Position numbers and translations under genes: made by a program
In this document: one piece after another, positions 1-9,043 of the stretch
Layout: every line of letters starts with the position of its first letter
Position numbering within the stretch: position 1 is the stretch's first letter
The notes under the pieces: model-generated
Told to the model about the DNA's origin: nothing
What the model saw: the letters and a program-made list of their open reading frames with translations, nothing else
Database searches by the model: none
Origin: Nocardia rhamnosiphila NBRC 108938
Lineage (GTDB): Bacteria > Actinomycetota > Actinomycetes > Mycobacteriales > Mycobacteriaceae
Assembly: GCF_000720425.1 (NCBI RefSeq)
Contig: NZ_JOAJ01000017.1
Span: forward strand, 28,491 to 92,490
Direction: 5' to 3'
DNA: 64,000 nucleotides

Positions 1-572
1 TTGCCCGCGGTCTGGCCCGCCGCCGCCCCGATATCACCGTGCTCACGCTGCGCCTGGCGCCGATGGTCGGACCCGGCCTGGGTGCCCGGGCGGGGCAGCT
101 GCTGCGTTCCCCGATCACCCCGACCGTGCTCGGCCGGGACGCGCGTATGCAGTTCCTGCACGAGGAAGATGCGGTCGCCGCCTTGGTGCACGCCGTCCGG
201 CACGGCCCGGGCGGCACCTTCAATGTGGCCGGTGACGGCGTGCTCGCACTTTCCCAGGCGGTCCGTCGTTCCGGTCGGGTCGCAATGCCGGTACCCTGGT
301 CGGTGTTCCGCACCGTCGGCCGGACACTGATGAGTCCGGTGATGCGTGATTTCAGTTCCGAACAGCTCGATTACTTTCTCTTCGGTTGTGGTCTGGACAC
401 GACGCGTATGCGCGGCGAACTCGGGTTCGAACCGCGCTGGACGACGGTACAGGCGTTCGACGACTTCACCGGGGGCGCAGCGTCGCGGCCCGTGGTCGAT
501 CCAGCGTGGATCGACGCCGCAGAAAACAAACTGCTCGGCCTCATCAAGGCCGGTACGGGAGCACATACATGA
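1..572 (+). CDS. NAD-dependent epimerase/dehydratase family protein (3' part)
   Basis: The gene enters from outside the window and reads in the frame whose first full codon begins at base 3, ending with TGA at 570-572. About 189 C-terminal residues are visible. The NAD-binding N-terminus is missing, so the call rests on the visible C-terminal half (a segment around LHEEDAVAALVHAV, typical of the region where extended short-chain dehydrogenases close over the sugar nucleotide) and on context: in M. tuberculosis the epimerase Rv0501 precedes acyltransferase Rv0502 in the same way. Its stop overlaps the next start (ATGA), indicating translational coupling. The substrate cannot be read from this fragment. 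Confidence 0.7.
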   Translation, partial: ARGLARRRPDITVLTLRLAPMVGPGLGARAGQLLRSPITPTVLGRDARMQFLHEEDAVAALVHAVRHGPGGTFNVAGDGVLALSQAVRRSGRVAMPVPWSVFRTVGRTLMSPVMRDFSSEQLDYFLFGCGLDTTRMRGELGFEPRWTTVQAFDDFTGGAASRPVVDPAWIDAAENKLLGLIKAGTGAHT

Positions 573-1582
573 ACGACGTCGCCAAAGTCATCAGACTGCA
601 GGACCTCGCTACCGTGCCGCGGCCACGGCCCGCGACACGTAACTGGACCGGTTCTGCCGACCGGTCGGTGACCTCGCTGACCGACCGTCTCACCCCGCCC
701 ACACCCGCCGCGCCGCGCTCGGTCACCGATCTGATGCGCGACGCCCTCGGTAGGCAGATCGGGCGTACCGCCGAATTCGCCCGGCGCCGGCTCACCGGCG
801 ACTACCAGGTCGACGAATTCGGGTTCGACGAGCACCTACTCGAATCGGTACTGCTGCCGGCTCTGCGCCCGCTGGCCGACAACTGGTTCCGGGTGCAGAC
901 CAGTGGCATGGAGAACGTCCCCGAGGTCGGTGGTGCCCTGATCGTGGCCAACCACGCCGGCACGGTGCCCATCGACGGGCTCATGCTGCAACTCGCGGTG
1001 CACGACCACCACCCCAAACAGCGCGCCCTGCGCCTGCTGGCCGCCGATCTGGTCTTCGAGATGCCCATGCTGGGCACCCTGGCCCGTAAAGCCGGCCACA
1101 CCCTGGCCTGCCGCCCCGATGCCGAACGGCTGCTGAGCGCCGGCGAACTCACCGGCGTGTTCCCCGAAGGTTTCAAGGGTGTCGGCAAGAAGTACGCCGA
1201 CCGGTACAAACTGCAGCGATTCGGGCGCGGCGGATTCGTCGCCGCGGCGGTCCGCGCCGGAGTACCGATCATCCCGTGCTCGATCGTGGGCTCCGAAGAG
1301 ATCTATCCGAAGATCGCCGATATCAAGCCGCTGGCCCGGCTCCTCGGCCTGCCCTACTTCCCGGTGACCCCCACCTTCCCGCATCTGGGCCCGCTGGGCG
1401 CGGTCCCGCTGCCCTCGAAGTGGTACATCGAGTTCGGTACCCCGATCAGCACCACCGAGTACCAGGCCGAGGACGCCGACGACCCCATGCTCATGTTCGA
1501 GGTCACCGACCAGGTCCGCGAAACGATTCAGCAGACCCTGTACAAACTGCTGGTCAGACGCCGCAACGCCTTTATGGGCTGA
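569..1582 (+). CDS. PlsC-type phospholipid/glycerol acyltransferase
   Basis: A 337-residue membrane-associated acyltransferase expected to move an acyl chain onto a glycerol or glycerophosphate-type acceptor. The ATG at 569 overlaps the previous stop. The first ~90 residues are polar and variable. The catalytic block NHAGTVPIDG lies near residue 128; the His-to-Asp spacing is wider than the classic HX4D, as in the MGAT/DGAT-like branch. The acyltransferase motif FPEGFKGVGK lies near residue 197. It matches Rv0502 in position and type. Whether the product is phosphatidate, a neutral lipid or a mycolate-related lipid cannot be told. It ends 27 nt before the convergent HAD phosphatase, with a hairpin between them. 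Confidence 0.75.
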   Translation: MNDVAKVIRLQDLATVPRPRPATRNWTGSADRSVTSLTDRLTPPTPAAPRSVTDLMRDALGRQIGRTAEFARRRLTGDYQVDEFGFDEHLLESVLLPALRPLADNWFRVQTSGMENVPEVGGALIVANHAGTVPIDGLMLQLAVHDHHPKQRALRLLAADLVFEMPMLGTLARKAGHTLACRPDAERLLSAGELTGVFPEGFKGVGKKYADRYKLQRFGRGGFVAAAVRAGVPIIPCSIVGSEEIYPKIADIKPLARLLGLPYFPVTPTFPHLGPLGAVPLPSKWYIEFGTPISTTEYQAEDADDPMLMFEVTDQVRETIQQTLYKLLVRRRNAFMG

Positions 1583-1583
1583 C

Positions 1584-1608
1584 AGGTGGGTGGCGCGGCC
1601 ACCCACCT
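1584..1608. terminator. Bidirectional terminator hairpin
   Basis: A perfect 10-bp stem (AGGTGGGTGG pairing with CCACCCACCT) with a 5-nt loop fills the gap between two convergent genes. There is no strong T tract, which is usual in high-GC actinobacteria. Its placement suggests it serves both genes. Confidence 0.6.
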
Positions 1609-1609
1609 C

Positions 1610-2632
1610 TTACTGCGCACTCCTGCGGCGGGTGACCGCGGCGGCGACCGCCCCGCCCGCGGCGCCCAGGGCGAGGGCGGTGGGCACCCCGATCTTGGCG
1701 GCTTTGCGGCCGGTGCGGAAATCACGGATCTCCCAGCCGCGGGCCTTGGCGACCTCGCGGAGATCGGAATCCGGGTTGATCGCCACCGCGGTTCCGGTGA
1801 GCGACAGCATGGGTACATCGTTGTGGCTGTCGGAGTAGGCGGTGCAGCGTTTGAGGTTGAGGCCCTCGCGGATGGCCAGGGCCCGGACGGCGTGCGCCTT
1901 ACCGAGGCCGTGCAGGATATCGCCGACCAGACGGCCGGTGAATTTTCCATCGACACTTTCGGCCACGGTGCCCAGGGCCCCGGTCAGGCCGAGGCGTTTG
2001 GCGATCACCTGTGCGAGTTCGACGGGGGTGGCGGTCACCAGCCACACCTGCTGACCGGCGTCGAGGTGCATCTGCGCCAGCGCGCGAGTGCCGGGCCAGA
2101 TCTTGTCGGCGATGATCTCGTCGTAGATTTCCTCGCCGAGCGCGGCGAGTTCGGCAGTGGACCGCCCGGCGATGAATTCCAGCGCCTTCTCTTTACCGGT
2201 GGCCATATCGGTGCTGCTCTCTTTGCCGGTGATCCGGAACTTCACCTGCTTCCACGCGATATCGACCAGGTCGGCGCTGCGAAAGTATTTGCGCGCGGCC
2301 AGGCCTCGGGCGAAATGCACGATCGAGGCGCCCTGCACCATGGTGTTGTCCACGTCGAAAAAAGCCGCCGCGGTGAGGTCGCGCGGGACCTCCGGCGGGG
2401 CGCCGACGGCCGCCCGCTCGGCGTCCTGCAGGGCCAGTGCGGCGTCCGCGCTGGCCTCACCGGCGACATTGGCGCGGACCTCCTCTTCGCTGGGCCCGAA
2501 CGGGCTGCGCGAAATACGCGCCAGCTGCTCGGACAGGCCCTGTCCGAGCGGGCCCAGATTCCATCGGACCGGAAGTTCCCCGAACCGGCCCGCGATGAAC
2601 CCGGATTTCCCCACCTTCGATCGTTCCGGCAC
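1610..2632 (-). CDS. serB1: HAD-IB family phosphatase, SerB1-like
   Basis: A 340-residue HAD-superfamily phosphatase. The nucleophile motif [10 protein letters not shown] sits near residue 91, motif II is the T of LVTATP, and motif IV is [11 protein letters not shown], all intact. The family includes phosphoserine phosphatases, but SerB1-like proteins also act on other phosphomonoesters, so the substrate is uncertain. The first 85 residues are a charged extension, and the C-terminus carries an Ala/Gly-rich hydrophobic stretch followed by Arg, possibly a membrane anchor. It faces away from the glutaredoxin gene, as Rv0505c does relative to Rv0508. The start at 2632 is the longest reasonable one; a shorter N-terminus is possible. 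Confidence 0.75.
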   Translation of the reverse strand: MPERSKVGKSGFIAGRFGELPVRWNLGPLGQGLSEQLARISRSPFGPSEEEVRANVAGEASADAALALQDAERAAVGAPPEVPRDLTAAAFFDVDNTMVQGASIVHFARGLAARKYFRSADLVDIAWKQVKFRITGKESSTDMATGKEKALEFIAGRSTAELAALGEEIYDEIIADKIWPGTRALAQMHLDAGQQVWLVTATPVELAQVIAKRLGLTGALGTVAESVDGKFTGRLVGDILHGLGKAHAVRALAIREGLNLKRCTAYSDSHNDVPMLSLTGTAVAINPDSDLREVAKARGWEIRDFRTGRKAAKIGVPTALALGAAGGAVAAAVTRRRSAQ

Positions 2633-2701
2633 CAGTACCTCCGCCTGTTCGCGCGAATCACGTCCACAGTAACCGGACGGCTGCCCCGAGACGCACTACA
2701 G

Positions 2702-2726
2702 CCCGCCGCGTCCGGTCCGCGGCGGG
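2702..2726. other. 9-bp GC inverted repeat in a divergent promoter region
   Basis: CCCGCCGCG pairs perfectly with CGCGGCGGG across a 7-nt spacer. It lies between the divergent HAD phosphatase and glutaredoxin-like genes, just 5' of the latter, so it is not a terminator for either. It could be a regulator site or a 5' UTR hairpin; nothing decides between these. Confidence 0.35.
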
Positions 2727-2739
2727 TTGAATAGCGGTC

Positions 2740-3003
2740 ATGACGAACTCGACGACGCACGAGGTGACCCTGCTGACCCGCGCCGGTTGCGGTATGTGCG
2801 AGCGGGCGCTGGAACAGCTGCGGGTGATCTGCGCGGAATTCGGTATCGAGGCCGACAGCGTGGATGTGGACGCAGTCGCCGGCACGGACCCCGGACTGCG
2901 CGCCGAATACGGTGACCGGCTGCCGGTGGTGCTGCTCGACGGCCGGGAACACAGTTATTTCGATGTGGACGAGACCCGGTTGCGGGCCGATCTGAATCGT
3001 TGA
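2740..3003 (+). CDS. Glutaredoxin-like protein (Rv0508 type)
   Basis: An 87-residue thioredoxin-fold protein with redox motif CGMC near residue 17 (LLTRAGCGMCERALEQL), the beta-strand PVVLLDG, and a short C-terminal helix. It is the size of small glutaredoxin/NrdH-like proteins and matches Rv0508 in position just ahead of the haem operon. The Cys pair suggests dithiol chemistry, presumably with mycothiol or thioredoxin reductase in this lineage. It ends about 70 nt before the Rex operator and is probably a separate transcription unit from rex-hem. Confidence 0.75.
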   Translation: MTNSTTHEVTLLTRAGCGMCERALEQLRVICAEFGIEADSVDVDAVAGTDPGLRAEYGDRLPVVLLDGREHSYFDVDETRLRADLNR

Positions 3004-3075
3004 GAGTGTCCGAATTCCGGCCGGGGATCGTACAAGGTCGGGTCGCGACACAAAATGAGGCGAATTTCACCGACT

Positions 3076-3093
3076 TTGTGCATGGGTTCACAA
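3076..3093. promoter_or_regulatory. Rex operator (ROP) in front of rex-hemACD
   Basis: TTGTGCATGGGTTCACAA matches the Rex consensus TTGTGAAnnnnTTCACAA at 13 of 14 defined positions. It lies 159 nt upstream of rex. Rex binds such sites when NADH/NAD+ is low and releases when NADH rises; in Streptomyces it controls its own rex-hemACD operon. That supports autoregulation and redox control of haem synthesis here. Confidence 0.8.
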
Positions 3094-3104
3094 GCAGTTA
3101 CGGT
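3076..3104 (+). promoter_or_regulatory. Candidate promoter of rex-hem operon
   Basis: A possible -35 TTGTGC (3076-3081) and -10 TACGGT (3099-3104) are separated by 17 bp. The Rex operator covers the -35 and most of the spacer, so bound Rex would block RNA polymerase directly. The transcription start is inferred only. Confidence 0.45.
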
Positions 3105-3251
3105 GGTGGCACGCGAGCCGCAGGCCGGGGCGAGTATCCGGCCGCCGGTAGCAGGTGAATCAACCCATATCCGACCCCGTCATCGGCGCATGGACCGCAA
3201 CGGAGGTCGCCGAGCACCCGGGCCGCTTCGGCCCGGACGAGGAGCCAGGAC

Positions 3252-4223
3252 GTGACAGAGCACCATGAGACGCGCGACGTCTCCGGCGATGCTCCCAACG
3301 TCACCACCCGCACACTGCAGAAGGGCATCCCCCAGGCTACGGTGGCGCGGCTGGCCACCTATCTCCGGGTGCTCGCCCTGCTGACCGATGACGGTGTGGC
3401 CATCGTATCCAGTGAGGAACTGGCTGTCGCGGCGGGTGTCAATTCCGCCAAACTGCGTAAGGACCTGTCCTTCCTGGGCCCCAACGGGGTTCGCGGGGTG
3501 GGCTACGACGTGGCGCGGCTGCGGGCCCGGATCGAAGATGTGCTCGGGCTGTCCGGTGGGCACCGGGTGGTCCTGGTCGGCGCCGGTAATCTCGGGCGTG
3601 CGCTGGTCGGCTATCGCGGCTTCCGGCGCCGCGGCTTCGCGGTGGTCGGAGTCTTCGACAACGACCCCGAGGTGATCGGCCGCGAGGTCGAGGGCCTGCG
3701 GGTACGTGACGCGGCCGGCCTCACCGACGGTATCGCGGTACTGCGCCCGACCATCGCGGTGATCGCCGTGCCCGACGACGCTGCCCAGCAGGTATGCGAC
3801 GAACTGGTCGCCGCCGGGGTGCAATCCATCCTGAGTTTCGCGCTGTGCCCGCTGACCGCACCGCCGGGCGTCGAGTTACGCCGGGTGGATCTGGCGGTGG
3901 AGATGCAGATGCTCTCGTTCGAGCGGGTCCGCAACGCCGACCCGGAGGAGCCTGCCACCGGCCCGGATGACGGCGTGAACACCGTGGATGTGGCGGAGAA
4001 CGCGCCCCGAGCGGCAAACGATCCCACGGCGGTCGGCGTTGCAAACGGTAGTGCCGTGCCGTCCGCTCACCCACTGAACGGCTCCGGCCGGATCGCTCGC
4101 CGGATGCCCGCGCATTCGACGCCGGGCTCCACCGGGCTGTCCCATTGTGCGGCGCAGGCCGCCCAGACGACCTCGCATACGGCAACGGAGCCAACCAGCA
4201 AGGGATCGGTGGTCACACCATGA
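3252..4223 (+). CDS. rex: Redox-sensing transcriptional repressor Rex
   Basis: A 323-residue NAD(H)-sensing repressor. Residues ~15-95 form the winged-helix domain ([37 protein letters not shown]). A Rossmann fold follows with the dinucleotide loop GAGNLGRAL near residue 107 and the domain-swap region typical of Rex dimers. Rex is usually 210-250 residues; here about 90 low-complexity residues rich in Pro, Thr, Ala and Asn follow the core. The GTG at 3252 has AGGA upstream, and the stop overlaps the hemA start (ATGA). It is first gene of the haem operon and has its own operator upstream. Confidence 0.93.
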   Translation: MTEHHETRDVSGDAPNVTTRTLQKGIPQATVARLATYLRVLALLTDDGVAIVSSEELAVAAGVNSAKLRKDLSFLGPNGVRGVGYDVARLRARIEDVLGLSGGHRVVLVGAGNLGRALVGYRGFRRRGFAVVGVFDNDPEVIGREVEGLRVRDAAGLTDGIAVLRPTIAVIAVPDDAAQQVCDELVAAGVQSILSFALCPLTAPPGVELRRVDLAVEMQMLSFERVRNADPEEPATGPDDGVNTVDVAENAPRAANDPTAVGVANGSAVPSAHPLNGSGRIARRMPAHSTPGSTGLSHCAAQAAQTTSHTATEPTSKGSVVTP

Positions 4224-5647
4224 GCGTTCTTCTCGTCGGGATCTCACATCGCAGCGCGCCCGTGGCGATGTTGGAGAAGGTGGCGATCACCGATACCGAT
4301 CGGCCCAAGCTGATCGACCGCATGCTGGCCTCCAGCCATATCTCCGAAGCCATGATCGTCTCCACCTGCAACCGGGTGGAGATCTACGCGGTGGTCGACG
4401 CGTTCCACGGTGGTCTGGCCGATGTCGGTGAGCTGCTGACCGCCCATTCCGGGCTGCCGATGCCGGAGCTGACCCGGCACGCCTATGTGCGTTACAGCGA
4501 GGCCGCCGCCGAGCATCTGTTCGCGGTGGCCAGCGGGCTGGATTCGATGGTGGTCGGCGAGCAGCAGGTGCTCAGCCAGATTCGCAGCGCCTACACCACC
4601 GCCGACGCCCAGCAGGCCGTCGGCCGGACCCTGCACGAACTCTCCCAGCAGGCGCTGCGCGTCGGTAAACGGGTGCATTCGGAAACCGGCATCGACCGGG
4701 CCGGTGCCTCGGTGGTGTCGGTGGCCCTGGACCGGGCGACCACGGTTCTCGGACCGCTGGCCGGTCGTACGGCCGCGGTGATCGGCGCCGGTGCCATGGG
4801 CGGCCTGTCGGTCGCGCATCTGGCCCGCGCCGGGATCGGACGGATCCTGGTGGTCAACCGCACCATCGACCGGGCGCAGCGACTCGCCGCGACCGCTGAG
4901 TCACACGGCGTGGCGGCGCAGGCCTATGAACTGTCCCGGCTCACCGACGCGCTGTCGGTGGCCGACGTGGTGGTCACCTGCACCGGCGCGGTGGGGTCGG
5001 TGGTCACCCTGGCCGACGCGCACAATGCGCTGTCGGACCCCGATCGCGGGTCCGGCCGCCCGATGGTGTTCTGCGATCTGGGCCTACCTCGGGATGTGGA
5101 CCATGCGGTGGCGGGGCTGCCCGGGGTCACGGTGATCGATATCGAGACCCTGCAGCACGACCCGGCCGCCGGTGCCGCGGCCGGCGATACCGCCGCCGCG
5201 CGTGCCATTGTCGCCGAGGAACTGGCCAAATACCTGGCCGGACAGCGTATGGCCGAGGTCACGCCGACCGTCGCCGCGCTGCGCCAGCGCGCCGCCGAGG
5301 TGGTGGAGGCCGAACTGCTGCGGTTGGATTCGCGGCTGCCGCGGCTGGCCGACCCCGAACGTGACGAGGTGGCCCGCACCGTGCGGCGGGTGGTGGACAA
5401 ACTGCTGCACGCGCCGACGGTGCGGGTCAAACAACTGGCCAGCACCCCCGGCGGCGACAGCTACGCCGAAGCGCTGCGCGAACTGTTCGAACTGACACCC
5501 GGATCGGCCCAGGCGGTCGCTGCGCCCATGGAGATCAGCCGAGCCGAACACAACGGGGCCGGCTGGATGGGGCTGGACGGCGAAGTAGCCCTGGCCGACG
5601 ATTTCACACCCGGCGGCCACGACGAGGAACAGGAGCAGTCGACATGA
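4220..5647 (+). CDS. hemA: Glutamyl-tRNA reductase
   Basis: 475 residues. Reduces glutamyl-tRNA(Glu) to glutamate-1-semialdehyde with NADPH, the first committed step of C5-pathway haem synthesis. The N-terminus [12 protein letters not shown] is diagnostic. The catalytic Cys is residue 50 in [10 protein letters not shown]. The NADPH Rossmann loop is [13 protein letters not shown], and the C-terminal dimerisation helix is present. The ATG at 4220 overlaps the rex stop by 4 nt, and the hemA stop overlaps hemC the same way. The last ~55 residues are an acidic tail. The product passes to HemL, encoded 7 kb downstream. Confidence 0.96.
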   Translation: MSVLLVGISHRSAPVAMLEKVAITDTDRPKLIDRMLASSHISEAMIVSTCNRVEIYAVVDAFHGGLADVGELLTAHSGLPMPELTRHAYVRYSEAAAEHLFAVASGLDSMVVGEQQVLSQIRSAYTTADAQQAVGRTLHELSQQALRVGKRVHSETGIDRAGASVVSVALDRATTVLGPLAGRTAAVIGAGAMGGLSVAHLARAGIGRILVVNRTIDRAQRLAATAESHGVAAQAYELSRLTDALSVADVVVTCTGAVGSVVTLADAHNALSDPDRGSGRPMVFCDLGLPRDVDHAVAGLPGVTVIDIETLQHDPAAGAAAGDTAAARAIVAEELAKYLAGQRMAEVTPTVAALRQRAAEVVEAELLRLDSRLPRLADPERDEVARTVRRVVDKLLHAPTVRVKQLASTPGGDSYAEALRELFELTPGSAQAVAAPMEISRAEHNGAGWMGLDGEVALADDFTPGGHDEEQEQST

Positions 5648-6786
5648 CCATCCTGCAGGGCTCGGACGCGGCAGCGGTCGCGGGCGCCGGGGGGCCCGGA
5701 GCCGGCCGGCGTCCGTGGCGGATCGGCACCCGCGGCAGTCTGCTCGCGCGTACCCAGGCCGGTGACGTGCGGGACGCACTGATGGCGGCCGGGCAGCCGG
5801 CGGAGCTGGTGATCGTGGAAACACCGGGCGATCTGTCCGCCGACCCGGTCCAGGAGATCGGTGTGGGCGTGTTCACCAGTGCGCTGCGCGCCGAACTCGC
5901 CGCCGCGAACATCGATATCGCGGTGCACTCGTACAAGGACCTACCCACCGCCGGGGACGACCGTTTCGCCCTCGCCGCGGTACCCCCGCGCCAGGACCCG
6001 CGCGACGCGCTCGTCGCCCGCGACGGCCTGGTACTGGGTGAGCTACCACCGGGCGCGGTGGTCGGCACTTCCGCGCCGCGCCGGGTGGCGCAGCTGCTGG
6101 CCTTGGGTCTGGGCCTGGAGATCCGGCCGCTGCGCGGCAATCTCGACACCCGGCTGCGTCAGGTCGCCGAAGGCGAGCTGGACGCCGTCGTGGTCGCGCG
6201 TGCCGGATTGGCCCGGATCGGCCGGCTGGACGCCGTCACCGAAGCGCTGGAACCCGTGCAGATGCTGCCGGCGCCCGCGCAGGGTGCGCTGGCCGTCGAA
6301 TGCCGCGCCGCCGACACAGACCTGATCGAGCTGCTCACCGTCCTCGACGACGCCGCCACCAGAACGGCCGTCACCGCGGAACGGGCGCTGCTCGCCGAAC
6401 TCGAGGCGGGCTGCACCGCGCCCGTCGGAGCGATCGCCGAAATCGTCGAATCTCTGGACGACGACGGGCGCATCGTCGAGGAACTCTCGCTGCGCGGCTG
6501 TGCCGCCGCGCTCGACGGTTCCGATGTGATACGGGCCTCGACGGTGGGAGCACCGGCCGAGGCCGCCGAACTCGGCCGCGCACTGGCCCGCGAACTACTG
6601 GAGCTGGGCGCGCAGGAGCTACTCGCCGCCGAACCCGGCACCGCGGAACCGGACCTCGCGAGAGCCGGAGACAACACCACCCCGGTGGGAACGAGCACCG
6701 CCGCAGCGGAACCGAGCGCCGCTGCCGCGGGAACGAGCACCGCCACGGACTTCACCGAACCCAGTCCAATGGAGAACAACCGATGA
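5644..6786 (+). CDS. hemC: Porphobilinogen deaminase (hydroxymethylbilane synthase)
   Basis: 380 residues. Joins four porphobilinogen molecules into hydroxymethylbilane. The core begins at [14 protein letters not shown] (near residue 26). The substrate-site Arg region [10 protein letters not shown] and LRGNLDTRL are present, and the Cys that carries the dipyrromethane cofactor is residue 257 in [11 protein letters not shown]. The usual length is about 310; here a 25-residue N-terminal extension and a ~45-residue Thr/Ala/Pro tail are added. Coupled by ATGA overlaps to hemA and hemD. Confidence 0.95.
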   Translation: MTILQGSDAAAVAGAGGPGAGRRPWRIGTRGSLLARTQAGDVRDALMAAGQPAELVIVETPGDLSADPVQEIGVGVFTSALRAELAAANIDIAVHSYKDLPTAGDDRFALAAVPPRQDPRDALVARDGLVLGELPPGAVVGTSAPRRVAQLLALGLGLEIRPLRGNLDTRLRQVAEGELDAVVVARAGLARIGRLDAVTEALEPVQMLPAPAQGALAVECRAADTDLIELLTVLDDAATRTAVTAERALLAELEAGCTAPVGAIAEIVESLDDDGRIVEELSLRGCAAALDGSDVIRASTVGAPAEAAELGRALARELLELGAQELLAAEPGTAEPDLARAGDNTTPVGTSTAAAEPSAAAAGTSTATDFTEPSPMENNR

Positions 6787-8345
6787 GTCGAGCCAGCAAG
6801 AAGCATCCGGGGCGGATCCTGTTCGTCGGATCGGGCCCGGGGGACCCGGCATTGCTGACCACCCGATCGCGCGAAGTGCTGTGCCGGGCCACCCTCGCGT
6901 TCACCGATCCCGATGTGGACGCCGGAGTGCTCGCCCTGATCGGCACCGAGGTCGAACCGGAACCCGACGGGGAGCGCTCGGTCGATGTCCGGCCCGCCCT
7001 CGGTGAACCCGCCGAGGTCGCCAAAACGCTGATCGCCGAAGCCAAGGCCGGCCACGACGTGGTACGGGTGGTCTCCGGTGACCCGCTCACCACCGACGCG
7101 GTGATCGCCGAGGTCACCACGGTCACCCGTTCGCATATCGTCTTCGAGGTGCTGCCCGGGCTGCCCTCCGGTTCGGCGGTGCCCAGCTACGCCGGTATCG
7201 CGTTGGGCTCCGGTCACACCGAGGCCGATGTGCGTGGCGAAGTGGATTGGCCCGCCCTGGCCGCCGCGCCCGGACCGCTGGTGTTGCACGCCACCTCCGG
7301 CCATCTGGCCGAAACCGCGAGCGCCCTGGTGGAACACGGTATGGCCCCGCAGACCCCGGTCGCGGTCACCGTCCGCGGCACCACCCGCCAGCAGCGCACC
7401 ATCGAAGCCACCCTGGCCACCCTGAACAGCGCCGCCTCCGAACTGGTCGGCCCGCTGGTGGTCACCATCGGCAAGGCGGTCGCGCAGCGGTCGAAGATGT
7501 CGTGGTGGGAGTCGCGCGCGCTGTACGGCTGGACCGTGCTCGTGCCGCGGACCAAGGACCAGGCCGGGGAGATGAGCGAACGGCTGGTCACCCACGGCGC
7601 CATCCCCAAGGAAGTGCCGACCATCGCGGTGGAACCGCCGCGCAGCCCCGCGCAGATGGAACGCGCGGTCAAGGGTCTGGTGGACGGTCGCTATCAGTGG
7701 GTGGTCTTCACCTCCACCAACGCCGTCCGTGCGGTCTGGGAGAAGTTCGCCGAATTCGGTCTCGACGCCCGCGCGTTCTCGGGCGTGAAGATCGCCTGCG
7801 TCGGCGAGGCCACCGCCGAGAAGGTGCGCTCCTTCGGTATCAACCCGGAACTGCTGCCCAGCGGGGAACAGTCCTCGCTCGGCCTGCTTGCCGACTTCCC
7901 GCCCTACGACGACGTATTCGATCCGGTGAACCGCGTCCTGTTGCCGCGTGCGGATATCGCCACCGAGACCCTGGCCGAAGGACTGCGCGAACGCGGCTGG
8001 GAGATCGACGATGTCACCGCCTACCGCACCGTGCGGGCCTCCCCGCCGCCCGCGGAAACCCGCGAGATGATCAAAACCGGCGGCTTCGACGCCGTGCTGT
8101 TCACCTCGAGCTCCACGGTCCGCAACCTGGTAGGTATCGCCGGAAAACCGCACGCCCGAACCATCGTGGCCTGCATCGGCCCGAAAACCGCCGAGACCGC
8201 GGTGGAATTCGGCCTGCGCGTCGACGTGCAGCCGGAGGTCGCCCAGGTGGGCGCGCTGGTGGAAGCGCTGGCCGAACACGCAGCCCGGCTCCGGGCGGAG
8301 GGACTTCTGCCGCCCCCGCGGAAGAAGAGCCGCCGCAGCCGGTAA
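6783..8345 (+). CDS. hemD: HemD with N-terminal SUMT-like domain (uroporphyrinogen-III synthase fusion)
   Basis: 520 residues. The N-terminal ~240 residues resemble uroporphyrinogen-III C-methyltransferase ([12 protein letters not shown] near residue 16; [17 protein letters not shown]). The C-terminal ~260 residues are uroporphyrinogen-III synthase, from [15 protein letters not shown] through [11 protein letters not shown] to [12 protein letters not shown]. The synthase half closes the ring of hydroxymethylbilane. In the methyltransferase half the usual RLKGGDPFVFGRG region reads [14 protein letters not shown], so methylation activity is doubtful. It ends in a basic tail. A Rv0511-type fusion; last gene of the rex operon, followed by a 700-nt gap. 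Confidence 0.92.
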   Translation: MSRASKKHPGRILFVGSGPGDPALLTTRSREVLCRATLAFTDPDVDAGVLALIGTEVEPEPDGERSVDVRPALGEPAEVAKTLIAEAKAGHDVVRVVSGDPLTTDAVIAEVTTVTRSHIVFEVLPGLPSGSAVPSYAGIALGSGHTEADVRGEVDWPALAAAPGPLVLHATSGHLAETASALVEHGMAPQTPVAVTVRGTTRQQRTIEATLATLNSAASELVGPLVVTIGKAVAQRSKMSWWESRALYGWTVLVPRTKDQAGEMSERLVTHGAIPKEVPTIAVEPPRSPAQMERAVKGLVDGRYQWVVFTSTNAVRAVWEKFAEFGLDARAFSGVKIACVGEATAEKVRSFGINPELLPSGEQSSLGLLADFPPYDDVFDPVNRVLLPRADIATETLAEGLRERGWEIDDVTAYRTVRASPPPAETREMIKTGGFDAVLFTSSSTVRNLVGIAGKPHARTIVACIGPKTAETAVEFGLRVDVQPEVAQVGALVEALAEHAARLRAEGLLPPPRKKSRRSR

Positions 8346-8360
8346 TCACCGAAGCTGTGT

Positions 8361-8580
8361 TTATTGGCGGCGCCTTCGGCGCCGCGGGGTCGAGGCCCCC
8401 TCGGTCCCGCCGTTCAGCGCCCGAGACTCGCGCTTCGCGCATGCGCTTCGGGTGCTGAACGACTGGACGGGCCTCGACCCTTTCAGGGCCTCGCTGAACT
8501 CGGCACCGACAGGTCGCTCCTGTTGGTGAAAGCGATCAGACGCCAGGCCGACCGGACGGTCAAGTCGGCATCCGACCCGA
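8361..8580 (+). repeat. Structured dispersed repeat family 1, copy A1
   Basis: About 220 bp, aligning over its whole length with the reverse complement of 51186-51407 and in its left half with 33159-33330. It begins with a small GC hairpin (GGCGCCTTCGGCGCC). The main hairpin follows: outer stem 8387-8398 with 8469-8480 (12/12 pairs), inner stem 8412-8424 with 8448-8460 (13 pairs, one G-T), tip GCGC-TTC-GCGC. A conserved tail around GAAAGCGATCAGACG follows. No open frame here looks coding. It lies just after hemD. Confidence 0.8.
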
Positions 8581-8585
8581 ACATC

Positions 8586-8679
8586 GAATGCCGACGCAAC
8601 CCGCATGCGTCGAGTTTTACGAGACACCTCGAAGGGTTGCGGCCCGTCTCGCCGTTTCGGCCTCGAAAGCGCATGAGCG
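8586..8679 (-). repeat. Structured dispersed repeat family 1, truncated copy A2
   Basis: Inverted relative to A1 and closest to copy B: it matches the reverse complement of about 33236-33330, sharing for example GAGACACCTC and GCCGTTTCGGCCTCG. It stops just after GCATGAGC, at the hairpin tip, so only half of the stem is present. The tails of A1 and A2 meet head to head and form an extra palindrome, GTCGGCAT with ATGCCGAC (8563-8594). From 8680 to the hemB start (9044) I see no gene, RNA or recognisable repeat. Confidence 0.7.
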
Positions 8680-9043
8680 AGGTTCGCGCCGGACCTTGTT
8701 GGCCCTCGTATCCGGACATCGCGAGTGCGCGCACCTTCCGCGATTCGGGGGTCGGTCGTCGCCTGATCCTCGCCCGCCTGCATCCGGCTATCGCGAGTAA
8801 CCCGCTTCCCGTCTTCACGGGTAAACCCACACCTCACCCGCGAACGCCCCGCGTCCGGGTCCGCCGCCGGCCGTCATCCATCTTTCGCTGGTGAGCCCAC
8901 CTTTCCTCGCCACCAGTGGCCGCTACGTCTGTTCACCCCTCGCTTCCTCGGGCATTGCCCCGGATCCCTCCCGGCCCCGCGAGGCCCTGCCCCCGGTCAG
9001 GGGCGCCGAACCCGTCTGTACCGGCACCCCTAGACTTCACACC

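Noticed and set aside
6159-8279. 706-residue minus-strand frame opposite hemC/hemD
   Set aside because: A shadow of the GC-rich third-codon bias in hemC and hemD; His/Gly/Arg-rich with no domain.
8364-8894. 176-residue plus-strand open frame and overlapping frames after hemD
   Set aside because: It runs straight through the two structured repeat copies, has no RBS, and similar chance frames occur through the other repeat copies; high GC creates them.
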